6,011 bases of DNA. Origin: Propionibacteriaceae bacterium. GTDB taxonomy: Bacteria; Actinomycetota; Actinomycetes; Propionibacteriales; Propionibacteriaceae. Shown piece by piece: positions 1-5,838 of this stretch. Every line of letters starts with the position of its first letter. The stretch's first letter is position 1. Both the position numbers and the translations under genes were made by a program. The stretch lies in NCBI GenBank assembly GCA_030544185.1, contig JAUNRO010000203.1:1-6011 (forward strand), written 5' to 3'. Below the pieces are notes generated by a model. That model worked only from the letters and a program-made list of their open reading frames with translations, did no database searches and was not told the DNA's origin.

Positions 1-539
1 GAGCTCACCACCGCCTCCCAGTCCCGATAGCGCGTCCGGGCTTCAGGGTCGAGCAGGGCCCAGCGGACCAGGTTGCGCTGGCGTACCGGCTCGGCCAAGA
101 AGTCGTGCAGCACGAACCGGGCGAGCGGGTTCATGGCGAGGACGTCGGTACGCCGGCCGCGGACGAACGCGGGCAGGTGCGGCAGCGACTCCAACAGCCG
201 GTGCAGCGACGGGCGTACGCGCTGGACCTGGCGGTCGGTGGAGCCCGGGCTGCGGGCGCCGGCAGCGGCGCGGGCCAGGGCGAACAGGTGCTGCCGTGCC
301 GAGTCGTCGAGCCGCAGCGCCTCGGCGAGCCCATTCAGCACGGCCTCGGAGGGCGAGCGGTGCCGGCCCTGCTCCAGCCGGGTGTAGTAGTCCGCACTCA
401 GGCCGGCCAGCTGGGCGACCTCCTCGCGCCGCAGCCCCGGCACCCGCCGCGGCCGCGGGTCGCCGAGCAGCCGCGGGTCCGGCGCCACCGCCGCCCGCCG
501 GGCCTTCAGGAACTCACCGAGCTCGTTGCCGACGACCAT
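1..539 (-). CDS. XRE/HTH transcriptional regulator with MmyB-like ligand-binding domain (partial, C-terminus beyond window)
   Basis: I translated this frame by hand from an ATG whose first base is 539 (minus strand); it stays open to the window edge, giving 179 residues. A good Shine-Dalgarno (AAGGAGGAGCG just before ATG) fixes the start. Residues 5-80 form an XRE-type helix-turn-helix with hallmark stretches VPGLRREEVAQLAGLS and DYYTRLEQGR. From about residue 105 comes the MmyB ligand-binding domain, recognisable by LPAFVRGRRTDVLAMNPLA, then RNLVRWALLDPEAR and RDWEAVVS. Family proteins are about 270-290 aa, so roughly the last third is missing, cut by the window rather than broken. The family consists of DNA-binding regulators thought to sense a small lipid-like or hydrophobic ligand. 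It starts 35 nt behind the SDR stop on the same strand, so the two are probably co-transcribed; MmyB regulators commonly sit beside SDR genes. Targets (probably its own operon and the divergent permease) are inferred. Confidence 0.9.
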   Translation of the reverse strand, partial: MVVGNELGEFLKARRAAVAPDPRLLGDPRPRRVPGLRREEVAQLAGLSADYYTRLEQGRHRSPSEAVLNGLAEALRLDDSARQHLFALARAAAGARSPGSTDRQVQRVRPSLHRLLESLPHLPAFVRGRRTDVLAMNPLARFVLHDFLAEPVRQRNLVRWALLDPEARTRYRDWEAVVS

Positions 540-574
540 CGCTCCTCCTTCAGCACCCGATGAGACCCGATCGA
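528..574 (-). promoter_or_regulatory. Ribosome-binding site and short SDR-regulator spacer
   Basis: Read on the minus strand, the gap between the SDR stop and the regulator ATG is 35 nt and contains AAGGAGGAGCG directly before the ATG at 539. I see no hairpin terminator or clear promoter in the gap, which supports co-transcription of SDR and regulator. Confidence 0.6.
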
Positions 575-1342
575 TCAGGTGGTCCGATGCAGCTTGTGCA
601 CGGCCGCCTGGGCCAGCGGCTTGACCACCATCAGGTCGATGTTCACATGATGCGGCCGGCTCAGGGTCCAGGCAATGGCATCGGCGATGTCGTCGCCGGT
701 CAGCGGCGCCTCAACCCCGGCGTACACCGCGTCGGCCTTGGCCTGATCGCCCAGGCGGCTCAGCGAGAACTCCTCGGTGTGCACCAGACCCGGCGCGATC
801 TCGATCACGCGCACGGGCTGGCCGTTCAGCTCCAGCCGCAGCGTCTCGGCCACCACCCGCTCGGCGGCCTTGGCACCGCAATAGCCGCCACCGCCCTCAT
901 AGGACACGTGGCCCGCGATCGAGGTCAGCACGAGCACATCAGCGCGTCCGGTCGGGATCATCACCGGCAGCATCGCCTTGGTGAGGCGGACGGTGCCGAG
1001 GACGTTCACCTCATACATCCACCGATAGTTGTCCAGATCGGCCGCGGCGATCCGGTCGACGCCGCGCGCGCCACCGGCGTTGTTGACCAGGGCGTGGGTG
1101 GGCCCGGCGGCCTCGACGATCCGGGCGACGTCGGCATCGGAGGTGATGTCGGCGGCCACATAGTCGCAGCCGGTCTCGGCGGCGAGCTCGGCGAGCCGGT
1201 CCTCGCGGCGGGCGACGGCGAGGACGGACCAGCCATCGGCCACGAGCCGGCGGACGGTCGCGGCGCCGATCCCGGTGCTGGCACCGGTCACGACCGCGCG
1301 GAGGGGAGTCTGGTTCTGGGTCGTATTCGTCATGACACCCAT
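575..1342 (-). CDS. Short-chain dehydrogenase/reductase (SDR), classical type
   Basis: Cytoplasmic NAD(P)(H)-dependent oxidoreductase of the classical SDR family, 255 aa from the ATG at 1342 (252 aa from the ATG at 1333). Counting from MTN (1333): the Rossmann nucleotide motif TGASTGIG is at 16-23, Arg42-Arg43 after the second strand (AVARRED) favours NADP(H), NNAG is at 84-87, and the catalytic tetrad is Asn110, Ser138 (TSIAG), Tyr151 and Lys155 (YCGAK). The C-terminal stretch HHVNIDLMVVKPLAQAA resembles YdfG/serine-dehydrogenase-like SDRs that act on 3-hydroxy acids or related alcohols; the substrate cannot be read. The frame extends upstream to 1510, but those residues do not fit the family. 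The 1342 start has a G-rich GGGGGCGAG seven bases upstream; 1333 has no clear site, so either is possible. It probably forms an operon with the downstream MmyB-type regulator and is divergent from the BenE permease. Confidence 0.92.
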   Translation of the reverse strand: MGVMTNTTQNQTPLRAVVTGASTGIGAATVRRLVADGWSVLAVARREDRLAELAAETGCDYVAADITSDADVARIVEAAGPTHALVNNAGGARGVDRIAAADLDNYRWMYEVNVLGTVRLTKAMLPVMIPTGRADVLVLTSIAGHVSYEGGGGYCGAKAAERVVAETLRLELNGQPVRVIEIAPGLVHTEEFSLSRLGDQAKADAVYAGVEAPLTGDDIADAIAWTLSRPHHVNIDLMVVKPLAQAAVHKLHRTT

Positions 1343-1496
1343 CAAACCGCTCGCCCCCGACAGTGTCGCGTGCGAGCAGGGCCCACTCGTACCTGGGTAC
1401 GCCATACCCAGGAACGGCAGGGCAGTGCTGAGCGCCGGAACCAAGGCCCAGCGCTGATGACATGGATCCACCAGGTTCTGACGAGAGGAGATCGCA
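1343..1496. promoter_or_regulatory. Divergent intergenic promoter region (SDR/regulator operon versus permease)
   Basis: This 154-bp stretch separates divergently transcribed genes, so it must hold both promoters. I cannot point to convincing -35/-10 hexamers on either strand. It contains the inverted repeats described separately and, at its right end, the permease ribosome-binding site (GAGAGGAGA, about 6-7 bases before the ATG at 1497). Short open frames crossing it have no family-like sequence. Confidence 0.6.
1388..1412. promoter_or_regulatory. Overlapping inverted repeats, candidate operator
   Basis: Two perfect palindromes share a central element. CGTACC (1388-1393) and GGTACG (1396-1401) are reverse complements separated by TG. 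CCTGGGTA (1392-1399) and TACCCAGG (1405-1412) are reverse complements separated by five bases. The site lies about 45 nt from the SDR start and 84 nt from the permease start, where an operator controlling both would be expected. The MmyB-type regulator encoded in the same locus is the obvious candidate binder (inference). A role as an RNA hairpin in a leader is an alternative. Confidence 0.5.
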
Positions 1497-2777
1497 ATGT
1501 CCGCACCCACCGCGACCAGCCGACCGGCGCGTGAGCCACTGATCGAGCGCCCCGGTGTCCTCCCCGCCGGCCCGCGGGACGTCGTCCGCGATATCGGCCC
1601 GCACTACGTCCTGAACGGCCTGGTCGGCCTGGTCTTTGCAGCCTCCGGCCCGGTCGCGGTCGTGCTCACCGTCGGCCGGACCGGCGGGCTGACCGCGGCC
1701 CAGCTGGCCTCGTGGATCTTCGGGATCTTCTTCGTCGGCGGCGTCCTCACCCTGGTCAACTCGCTGGTCTATCGCCAACCGCTCGGGTTCGGCTGGACGA
1801 TCCCGGGCACGGTCCTGATCGGACCCGCGCTCGGCCACCTCAGCTGGCCCGAGGTGATCGGCGCGTTCTTCGCCACCGGCGTCCTGATCATCGTGCTCGC
1901 GATGACCGGGCTGGTCCGCAAGGTCATGGCCGCGATCCCCATGCCGATCGTGATGGCGATGGTGGCCGGGGTGTTCCTCTCCTTCGGCACCAACCTGGTC
2001 CACTCGGTCGGCAACGAGGCGTTCATCGCCGGGTCGATGGTCCTGGTCTATCTCCTGCTCACGCGAATCCCGCGGTTCGGGCGGTTCCTGCCGCCGGTCC
2101 TGGGCGCGCTGCTGGTCGGCGCGGGTGCAGTCGCGGCCAGCGGCAAGTTCACCCTCGGCCCGGGCGCGTTCGACCGGCTCGTCGTGGCGCCCGAGTTCAC
2201 CGCCCCGCAGTGGTCGGTCGGCGCGATGGTCGAGCTGGTCGTCCCGCTCGCCATCACCGTCCTCGTCGTCCAGAACGGCCAGGGCGTCGCGGTCCTGCGC
2301 GCCGCCGGCCACAACCCGCCCGTCACGGTGTCCGCGATCGGCAGCGGCGTGGGCTCCCTGCTCAGTGCCTCGGTCGGTGCCATCTCGGCCTGTCTGACCG
2401 GCCCGACCAACGCGCTGCTGACCTCCTCGGGCGAGCGGCGCCGGCAGTACACGGCCGCCGTCAGCCTGGGCATCTTCTCCATCGCGTTCGGCCTGCTGTC
2501 GCCGGCACTCACGCAGATCATGCTCGCGACCCCTGAGGCGTACATCCTGGCCCTCGGCGGCATCGCGATGCTGCCCAGCCTGCAGGCCGCGTTCATCACC
2601 TCATTCCGCACGAAGTACACCTGGGGCGCCATGATCACGTTCGTGATCACCGTGTCCGGGCTCTCGATCCTCAACATCGGATCGGCGTTCTGGGGCCTGG
2701 TGATCGGGTACGCCTGTTCGCGCGTCCTCGAGCCCGCTGACTATCGCCCGGAGCTGGGTGCAGAGGACCCGGCATGA
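1497..2777 (+). CDS. BenE-family (benzoate/H+ symporter-like) permease
   Basis: Polytopic inner-membrane transporter of 426 aa. After a polar N-terminus of about 33 residues come roughly a dozen hydrophobic segments (the first, NGLVGLVFAASGPVAVVL, near residues 40-58). Family-defining blocks are visible: a QN-containing segment QNGQGVAVLRAAGHNPP (259-275), close to the BenE block (QNxPGxAVLRAxGYxPP as I remember it), and GPTNALLTSSGERRRQYTA (302-320), matching the BenE GPTN region. BenE proteins are described as proton symporters for benzoate; the actual substrate here is unknown, and no aromatic-degradation genes are in the window. The start is supported by GAGAGGAGATCGCA before ATG. Length is slightly above the usual roughly 400 aa because of the N-terminal tail. 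It is divergent from an SDR/regulator pair, suggesting co-regulation. There is no hairpin terminator in the 52 nt to the next gene, so read-through into it is possible. Confidence 0.85.
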   Translation: MSAPTATSRPAREPLIERPGVLPAGPRDVVRDIGPHYVLNGLVGLVFAASGPVAVVLTVGRTGGLTAAQLASWIFGIFFVGGVLTLVNSLVYRQPLGFGWTIPGTVLIGPALGHLSWPEVIGAFFATGVLIIVLAMTGLVRKVMAAIPMPIVMAMVAGVFLSFGTNLVHSVGNEAFIAGSMVLVYLLLTRIPRFGRFLPPVLGALLVGAGAVAASGKFTLGPGAFDRLVVAPEFTAPQWSVGAMVELVVPLAITVLVVQNGQGVAVLRAAGHNPPVTVSAIGSGVGSLLSASVGAISACLTGPTNALLTSSGERRRQYTAAVSLGIFSIAFGLLSPALTQIMLATPEAYILALGGIAMLPSLQAAFITSFRTKYTWGAMITFVITVSGLSILNIGSAFWGLVIGYACSRVLEPADYRPELGAEDPA

Positions 2778-2829
2778 ATGTCGGTCGCGTGTGATTCGAT
2801 GAGAGGACGCCGAACAGCAAAGGAGCGAT
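2778..2829 (+). promoter_or_regulatory. Leader/ribosome-binding site upstream of the EncFtn-like gene, with TGTGATTC motif
   Basis: The 52-nt gap after the permease stop holds a strong Shine-Dalgarno AAAGGAG five bases before ATG. At 2790-2797 it holds TGTGATTC, inside an 11-mer GCGTGTGATTC that recurs at 5950-5960. No stem-loop terminator is visible. Whether this gene has its own promoter here is not decided by sequence. Confidence 0.5.
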
Positions 2830-3135
2830 ATGTCCAGCGAAGGTGTGCACGAACAGAATCTCAGCGACAAGGCCCTGGATTGGCATCGCGCGATCGTCTC
2901 CACGATGGAGGAGCTGGAAGCCGTTGATTGGTATAACCAGCGGGCCGAGAAGTGCACCGATCCCGAACTCAAGAAGATCCTCGAGCACAACCGTGACGAG
3001 GAGATCGAGCACGCGGCCATGCTGATCGAGTGGCTGCGCCGCAACAACTCGAAGTTCGACGAGGAGATCAACACCTATCTCAACACCGAGAGCCCGATCG
3101 TCGAGGTCGAGGAGGAGGCGATGGGCCGCGACTGA
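2830..3135 (+). CDS. Encapsulated-ferritin-like protein (EncFtn fold), lacking a targeting peptide
   Basis: 101-aa, mostly helical, acidic protein. The core (about 14-90) closely matches the Rhodospirillum rubrum encapsulated ferritin as I remember it: HRAIVSTMEELEAVDWYNQR and HNRDEEIEHAAMLIEWLRRN. Relative to that protein (E32, E62, H65, with Y39 and W38 nearby), all ferroxidase ligands are present at a constant offset of four: E28, E58, H61, Y35, W34, plus secondary-site E27 and E30. Known EncFtn forms a ring-like decamer that creates the di-iron centre at a dimer interface, oxidises Fe2+, but cannot store mineral without an encapsulin shell. The usual C-terminal extension carrying an LGIGSL-type encapsulin-targeting peptide is absent: the protein ends EVEEEAMGRD, soon after the helical domain. 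No encapsulin gene is in the window. An 18-nt gap leads to the response regulator, suggesting an operon with the two-component system. No signal peptide is seen, so it should be cytoplasmic. Confidence 0.9.
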   Translation: MSSEGVHEQNLSDKALDWHRAIVSTMEELEAVDWYNQRAEKCTDPELKKILEHNRDEEIEHAAMLIEWLRRNNSKFDEEINTYLNTESPIVEVEEEAMGRD

Positions 3136-3153
3136 CGCGGTGGGGCGTGGACG

Positions 3154-3856
3154 GTGAGCCCCTCGGTGCTGGTCGTCGACGACCAGCCGCAGATCAGGGA
3201 AGTGCTCAGGGCCTATCTCGAGGCCGACGGGTTCGCCGTGCTCGAAGCCGACACGGCGGCCCGGGCCCTGGCCGTGATCGAGGCTGAGGCGCCGGAGATG
3301 ATCCTGCTCGATGTCGGGCTGCCCGACACCGACGGGATCGAGGTGCTGCGCCAGCTGCGCGCGTTGCCCGATCCCGCGCACTCGGGGGCGTACGTCATGA
3401 TGGTCACCGCCCGCAGCGAGGAGGTCGACAAGCTGGTGAGCCTCGCGGTCGGGGCCGATGACTATGTGACGAAACCGTTCAGCCCGCGCGTGGTGGTCGC
3501 GCGGGTCAAGGCGATCCTGCGTCGCGATCGGGTGCCCGCGGAGCCGGCCGGCCTGCGGTTCGTCGATCTGGAGGTACGCCCGGCGGAGCGCGAGCTGAGT
3601 GTCGACGGGCGTGCGGTGGAGCTGTCGGCGCTGGAGTTCGACCTGTTGCTGGCGCTGGCGCAGGCGCCCGGCCGGGTGTTCTCCCGGCCCCAACTGCTGG
3701 AGAAGGTCTGGGGTTATGACTTCTTCGGCGATGAACGGGTCGTCGATGTGCACATCCGAAACCTGCGCCGCAAACTGTCCGACGACGCGGTCGACCCCCG
3801 CTTCATCCGTACTGTGCGGGGGGGTGGGATACAAGTTCGTCGGGGAGCGGGCATGA
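3154..3856 (+). CDS. OmpR/PhoB-type response regulator (apparent +1 frameshift near the 3' end)
   Basis: Starts at GTG 3154, 18 nt after the EncFtn stop, with only a weak G-rich ribosome-binding site. Receiver domain, residues 4-125: acidic pocket D9-D10, phospho-acceptor D53 in LLDVGLP, T85 and K107 in KPF. Winged-helix DNA-binding domain, about 135-230: LSALEFDLLLALAQAPGRVF and VVDVHIRNLRRKL. Family proteins end with RTVRGVGYKFV. Here the frame reads RTVRGGGIQVRR because the G-run at 3818-3824 holds seven G. With six, the end would be VGYKFVGERA and a TGA at 3854-3856 (about 233 aa), overlapping the kinase ATG as ATGA. As written, the frame instead continues without a stop through the kinase to 4965 (603 codons). 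The coordinates given assume separate genes. It likely controls transcription for the neighbouring kinase's signal; targets are unknown. Confidence 0.88.
3818..3824 (+). other. G7 homopolymer at the response-regulator/kinase frameshift
   Basis: Seven consecutive G after C3817. The reading frame switches here: upstream, the receiver/winged-helix frame is that of 3154; the conserved wing ending VGYKFVGERA and stop lie in the other frame. One G fewer restores the canonical gene. One G more, as seen, joins regulator and kinase in frame. A sequencing indel, a real mutation, or polymerase slippage would each explain it. Confidence 0.8.
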
Positions 3857-4965
3857 AGCGGTTGTCGGTTCGGTTGTTCATCACGCACATGGCGGTGGCG
3901 CTGGTCGGGGGTCTGGCCACCGCTGTGCTGGTGCGGCTGCTCGTGCCGCGGCTCTATGACGATGCCGCCCGGGGGATGGGTCGTGGCGCCGGTGGCCCGG
4001 GGCAGGGTGGCCAGGGACTCGGCTGGCGGATGCGCGAGCTGATCGCCGCCGCGGTCGACCAAGCGCTGATCATCGGAGTGCTCGCCGGGGTCGTGCTCGC
4101 GATCGCGTTGGGGCTGTTGTTGTCCTGGCGGTTGCTCGCGCCGCTGCGGGAGATGCAGCACGCGACCCGGCAGCTCGCGGCGGGGGACTATCGCGCGGAG
4201 GTGACCCGGCCGGGCACGACGGAGCTCGCAGAGCTCGCCGATGACGTGAACGCCCTGGCCGGGGCTTTGGCGACGACCGATGCGCGGCGGGTCCGGCTGG
4301 TGTCGGAGGTGGCGCACGAGATGCGTACGCCGCTGACCGTCATCGACGGCTATGTCGAGGGGATGATCGACGGCGTGTTCGTCGCCGACCCGCAGCGGCT
4401 CGGCCAGATCAGCACCGAGGTCCGCAAGCTGCGGCGGCTCGCCGACGACCTGTCCACCCTGTCCCGGGTGGAGGAGGGTCGGCTCGAGTTGGAGCTGGCC
4501 CAGGCCGATCTCGGAGGGCTCGTCGAACGCGCCGCCGCCCGGTTCGAGCCCCAGTTCGAGGAAGCGGGCGTCGCGTTGCACACCCTCGCCACCGGGAAGC
4601 TGGCCGCGGAGGTGGACGCCGACCGGATCGGCCAAGTGGTGGCCAACCTGCTGGGCAATGCCCTGCGGGCGACCCGCGAGCGCACCGACGGGGAGGTGCT
4701 GCTCGGGATCGCCCGCAGGAACCGGGGGGGGCGACGGGTCGCCCGGCTGACGGTGACCGACAACGGCGTCGGACTCACCGCCGACGAGTCCACCAAGATC
4801 TTCGAGCGCTTCTATCGCGCTCCCGGTGCCCGCGCCACCGAGGGCTCGGGCATCGGGCTCACGATCGCTCGCGACATCGTCCGGGCCCACGGCGGGGAGC
4901 TCACCGCCAACTCACCGGGGCCCGGACAGGGCACAACCCTGACCCTGACGCTTCCGTTGTCCTGA
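3853..4965 (+). CDS. Membrane sensor histidine kinase (HAMP, HisKA, HATPase)
   Basis: 370 aa from ATG 3853, the start that gives an ATGA overlap with the canonical regulator stop. Two membrane segments (about 9-31 and 71-92) flank a short external loop of about 40 residues, too small for a PAS/Cache domain and containing the Gly/Gln-rich stretch GMGRGAGGPGQGGQGLGW (41-58). HAMP is about 93-145. The phospho-acceptor is His155 in VAHEMRTPLTVIDGY. ATPase motifs: N-box with Asn269 in NLLGNALRAT, G1 DNGVGL (Asp303), F-box FERFYRAP, and G2 GSGIGL (331-336). All catalytic motifs are intact. It should phosphorylate the regulator encoded immediately upstream. The ligand is unknown; the loop resembles the tail of the secreted DUF2202 protein encoded convergently. 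A G8 run at 4724-4731 lies between the N and G1 boxes but keeps frame. Its stop abuts the stop of the convergent gene. Confidence 0.92.
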   Translation: MKRLSVRLFITHMAVALVGGLATAVLVRLLVPRLYDDAARGMGRGAGGPGQGGQGLGWRMRELIAAAVDQALIIGVLAGVVLAIALGLLLSWRLLAPLREMQHATRQLAAGDYRAEVTRPGTTELAELADDVNALAGALATTDARRVRLVSEVAHEMRTPLTVIDGYVEGMIDGVFVADPQRLGQISTEVRKLRRLADDLSTLSRVEEGRLELELAQADLGGLVERAAARFEPQFEEAGVALHTLATGKLAAEVDADRIGQVVANLLGNALRATRERTDGEVLLGIARRNRGGRRVARLTVTDNGVGLTADESTKIFERFYRAPGARATEGSGIGLTIARDIVRAHGGELTANSPGPGQGTTLTLTLPLS

Positions 4966-4968
4966 TCA
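4963..4968. other. Abutting convergent stop codons (TGATCA palindrome)
   Basis: TGA at 4963-4965 ends the kinase on the plus strand and TCA at 4966-4968 is the TGA of the DUF2202 gene on the minus strand, with no spacer. Any terminator for either gene must lie inside the other's coding sequence, and their 3' ends can form overlapping antisense transcripts. Confidence 0.9.
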
Positions 4969-5763
4969 GCGGTTCGGGCAGTCCTGCCAGCCCCGACCCT
5001 GGCCACGTTGCCAGCCCTGACCCTGCTGACCTTGATCCTGGCCGCGTTGCCAGCCCTGACGGCGCTGACCTTGATCGTTCTGACCCTGACCCTGGCCGCG
5101 CTGGCCCTGGTAGTTCCAGCCGCGATGCTGACCCTGACCGCCTTGGCCGCGGCCCTGGCCCATGCCCATGGTCTCGCCGCGAACCAGCGCCTCGAACGCG
5201 CGCAGGTGGTTCTCCGAGCCACGGAGCAAGTTGCCATAGACGCGATCGAGGTCGGCGTTGTCCGATGTATCGATGGCCTTCTTCAGGTCCGCGATATCGG
5301 CCTTCTCCAGCTCGACGCCCACGGCGAACGCGGCTTCCTTGGACTCCATGCCGCGGCCGTGCCAGTCGTCCCACAGCTCCTGCAGCTTCGGATCGGCATA
5401 GACGCCGACCTTCGCACCCTTCGACGGGTCCTCGAGCTGATAGCGCGCGACTGCGCGGCCCATCGCGTCGAAGTGTCGCTGCTCGCTGGCCGCAATGCGG
5501 TCGAACTGAGCGACGCCCCACTTGTCGCCGAGCGCCTCATAGAGCTCCTTGGCCAGTCGCTCCTCCTCGCGCATGAACAGGATGTCCGCCTTCTCGGCGT
5601 CACTCAGCGGTGCGGTGGCCTGGGGGCCTGCGGTGGCGCAGGGGCCCGTGCAGTTCGGTGCCGGACGGTCGGTCGGCGTCCCGGCGAACGCGGGCACGAC
5701 GGCCAACGCCGTGAGCGCGGCCACGGCGGCCGCGGCCAGCCTGACCGACTTCCTGGTGGTCAT
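4966..5763 (-). CDS. Secreted DUF2202 ferritin-like protein with Gly/Gln-rich repetitive tail
   Basis: 265 aa from ATG 5763, supported by AAGGAG eight bases upstream. The frame is open further upstream to 5946, but the signal peptide immediately after this ATG argues for it. Residues 1-27 are a Sec signal peptide (RK, alanine-rich core, AFA/GT cleavage). A short linker carries Cys38 and Cys42 (NCTGPC). Residues about 53-195 match DUF2202, a ferritin-like four-helix family: FMREEERLAKELYEALGDKW, IAASEQRHFDAM (ExxH: E94, H97), LEKADIADLKKAI, and VYGNLLRGSENHLRAF. The Glu/His pattern (E67/E68, E94, H97, E151/E153, H186) is compatible with a di-iron site; exact ligands are inferred. Residues about 199-265 are low-complexity Gly/Gln/Arg/Trp with 13-residue repeats, ending DCPNR. 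Its function is not established; metal binding or redox at the envelope is plausible. It is convergent with the kinase. Confidence 0.88.
   Translation of the reverse strand: MTTRKSVRLAAAAVAALTALAVVPAFAGTPTDRPAPNCTGPCATAGPQATAPLSDAEKADILFMREEERLAKELYEALGDKWGVAQFDRIAASEQRHFDAMGRAVARYQLEDPSKGAKVGVYADPKLQELWDDWHGRGMESKEAAFAVGVELEKADIADLKKAIDTSDNADLDRVYGNLLRGSENHLRAFEALVRGETMGMGQGRGQGGQGQHRGWNYQGQRGQGQGQNDQGQRRQGWQRGQDQGQQGQGWQRGQGRGWQDCPNR
4998..5075 (-). repeat. Two tandem 39-bp repeats encoding 13-aa Gly/Gln units
   Basis: The segments 4998-5036 and 5037-5075 are tandem copies differing at four positions by eye. They encode DQGQQGQGWQRGQ and DQGQRRQGWQRGQ in the DUF2202 tail. More degenerate Gly-Gln units continue to about 5170. 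The exact multiple of three keeps frame, so copy number can vary without breaking the gene. Confidence 0.8.
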
Positions 5764-5838
5764 GTCACACACTCCTTCTCCTGGGGACCGAAAGGTCGTT
5801 CCCTGTCTCCTGGGGAATCGGGGTCGTCCCTTCTCCTG

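Noticed and set aside
1343..1510. Longer SDR start at 1510
   Set aside because: The extra residues do not resemble any SDR N-terminus and would cover the divergent promoter and overlap the permease start.
296..1534. 412-codon plus-strand open frame opposite the regulator and SDR
   Set aside because: Low-complexity translation with no motifs; the minus strand encodes intact MmyB and SDR domains.
1011..2312. 433-codon minus-strand open frame across the SDR and permease
   Set aside because: Asp/Arg-rich shadow translation crossing the divergent promoter; no family resemblance.
3136..3180. Frameshifted encapsulin-targeting peptide downstream of the EncFtn stop
   Set aside because: Neither alternative frame encodes an LGIGSL-like segment; one frame is the response-regulator start.
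2671..4890. 739-codon minus-strand open frame opposite EncFtn, regulator and kinase
   Set aside because: Composition is His/Pro/Arg/Gln-rich antisense-like with no recognisable domain; the plus strand carries clear families throughout. It is a shadow of high GC3.
3154..4965. A true hybrid regulator-kinase protein
   Set aside because: Not adopted as the primary call: the exact canonical regulator ending and an ATGA-coupled kinase start are recovered by removing one G from a homopolymer, so two separate genes are more likely ancestral.
4970..5175. CRISPR-like or non-coding tandem repeat array
   Set aside because: The units are in frame, direct, degenerate and lack spacers; they encode the Gly/Gln tail of the DUF2202 protein.
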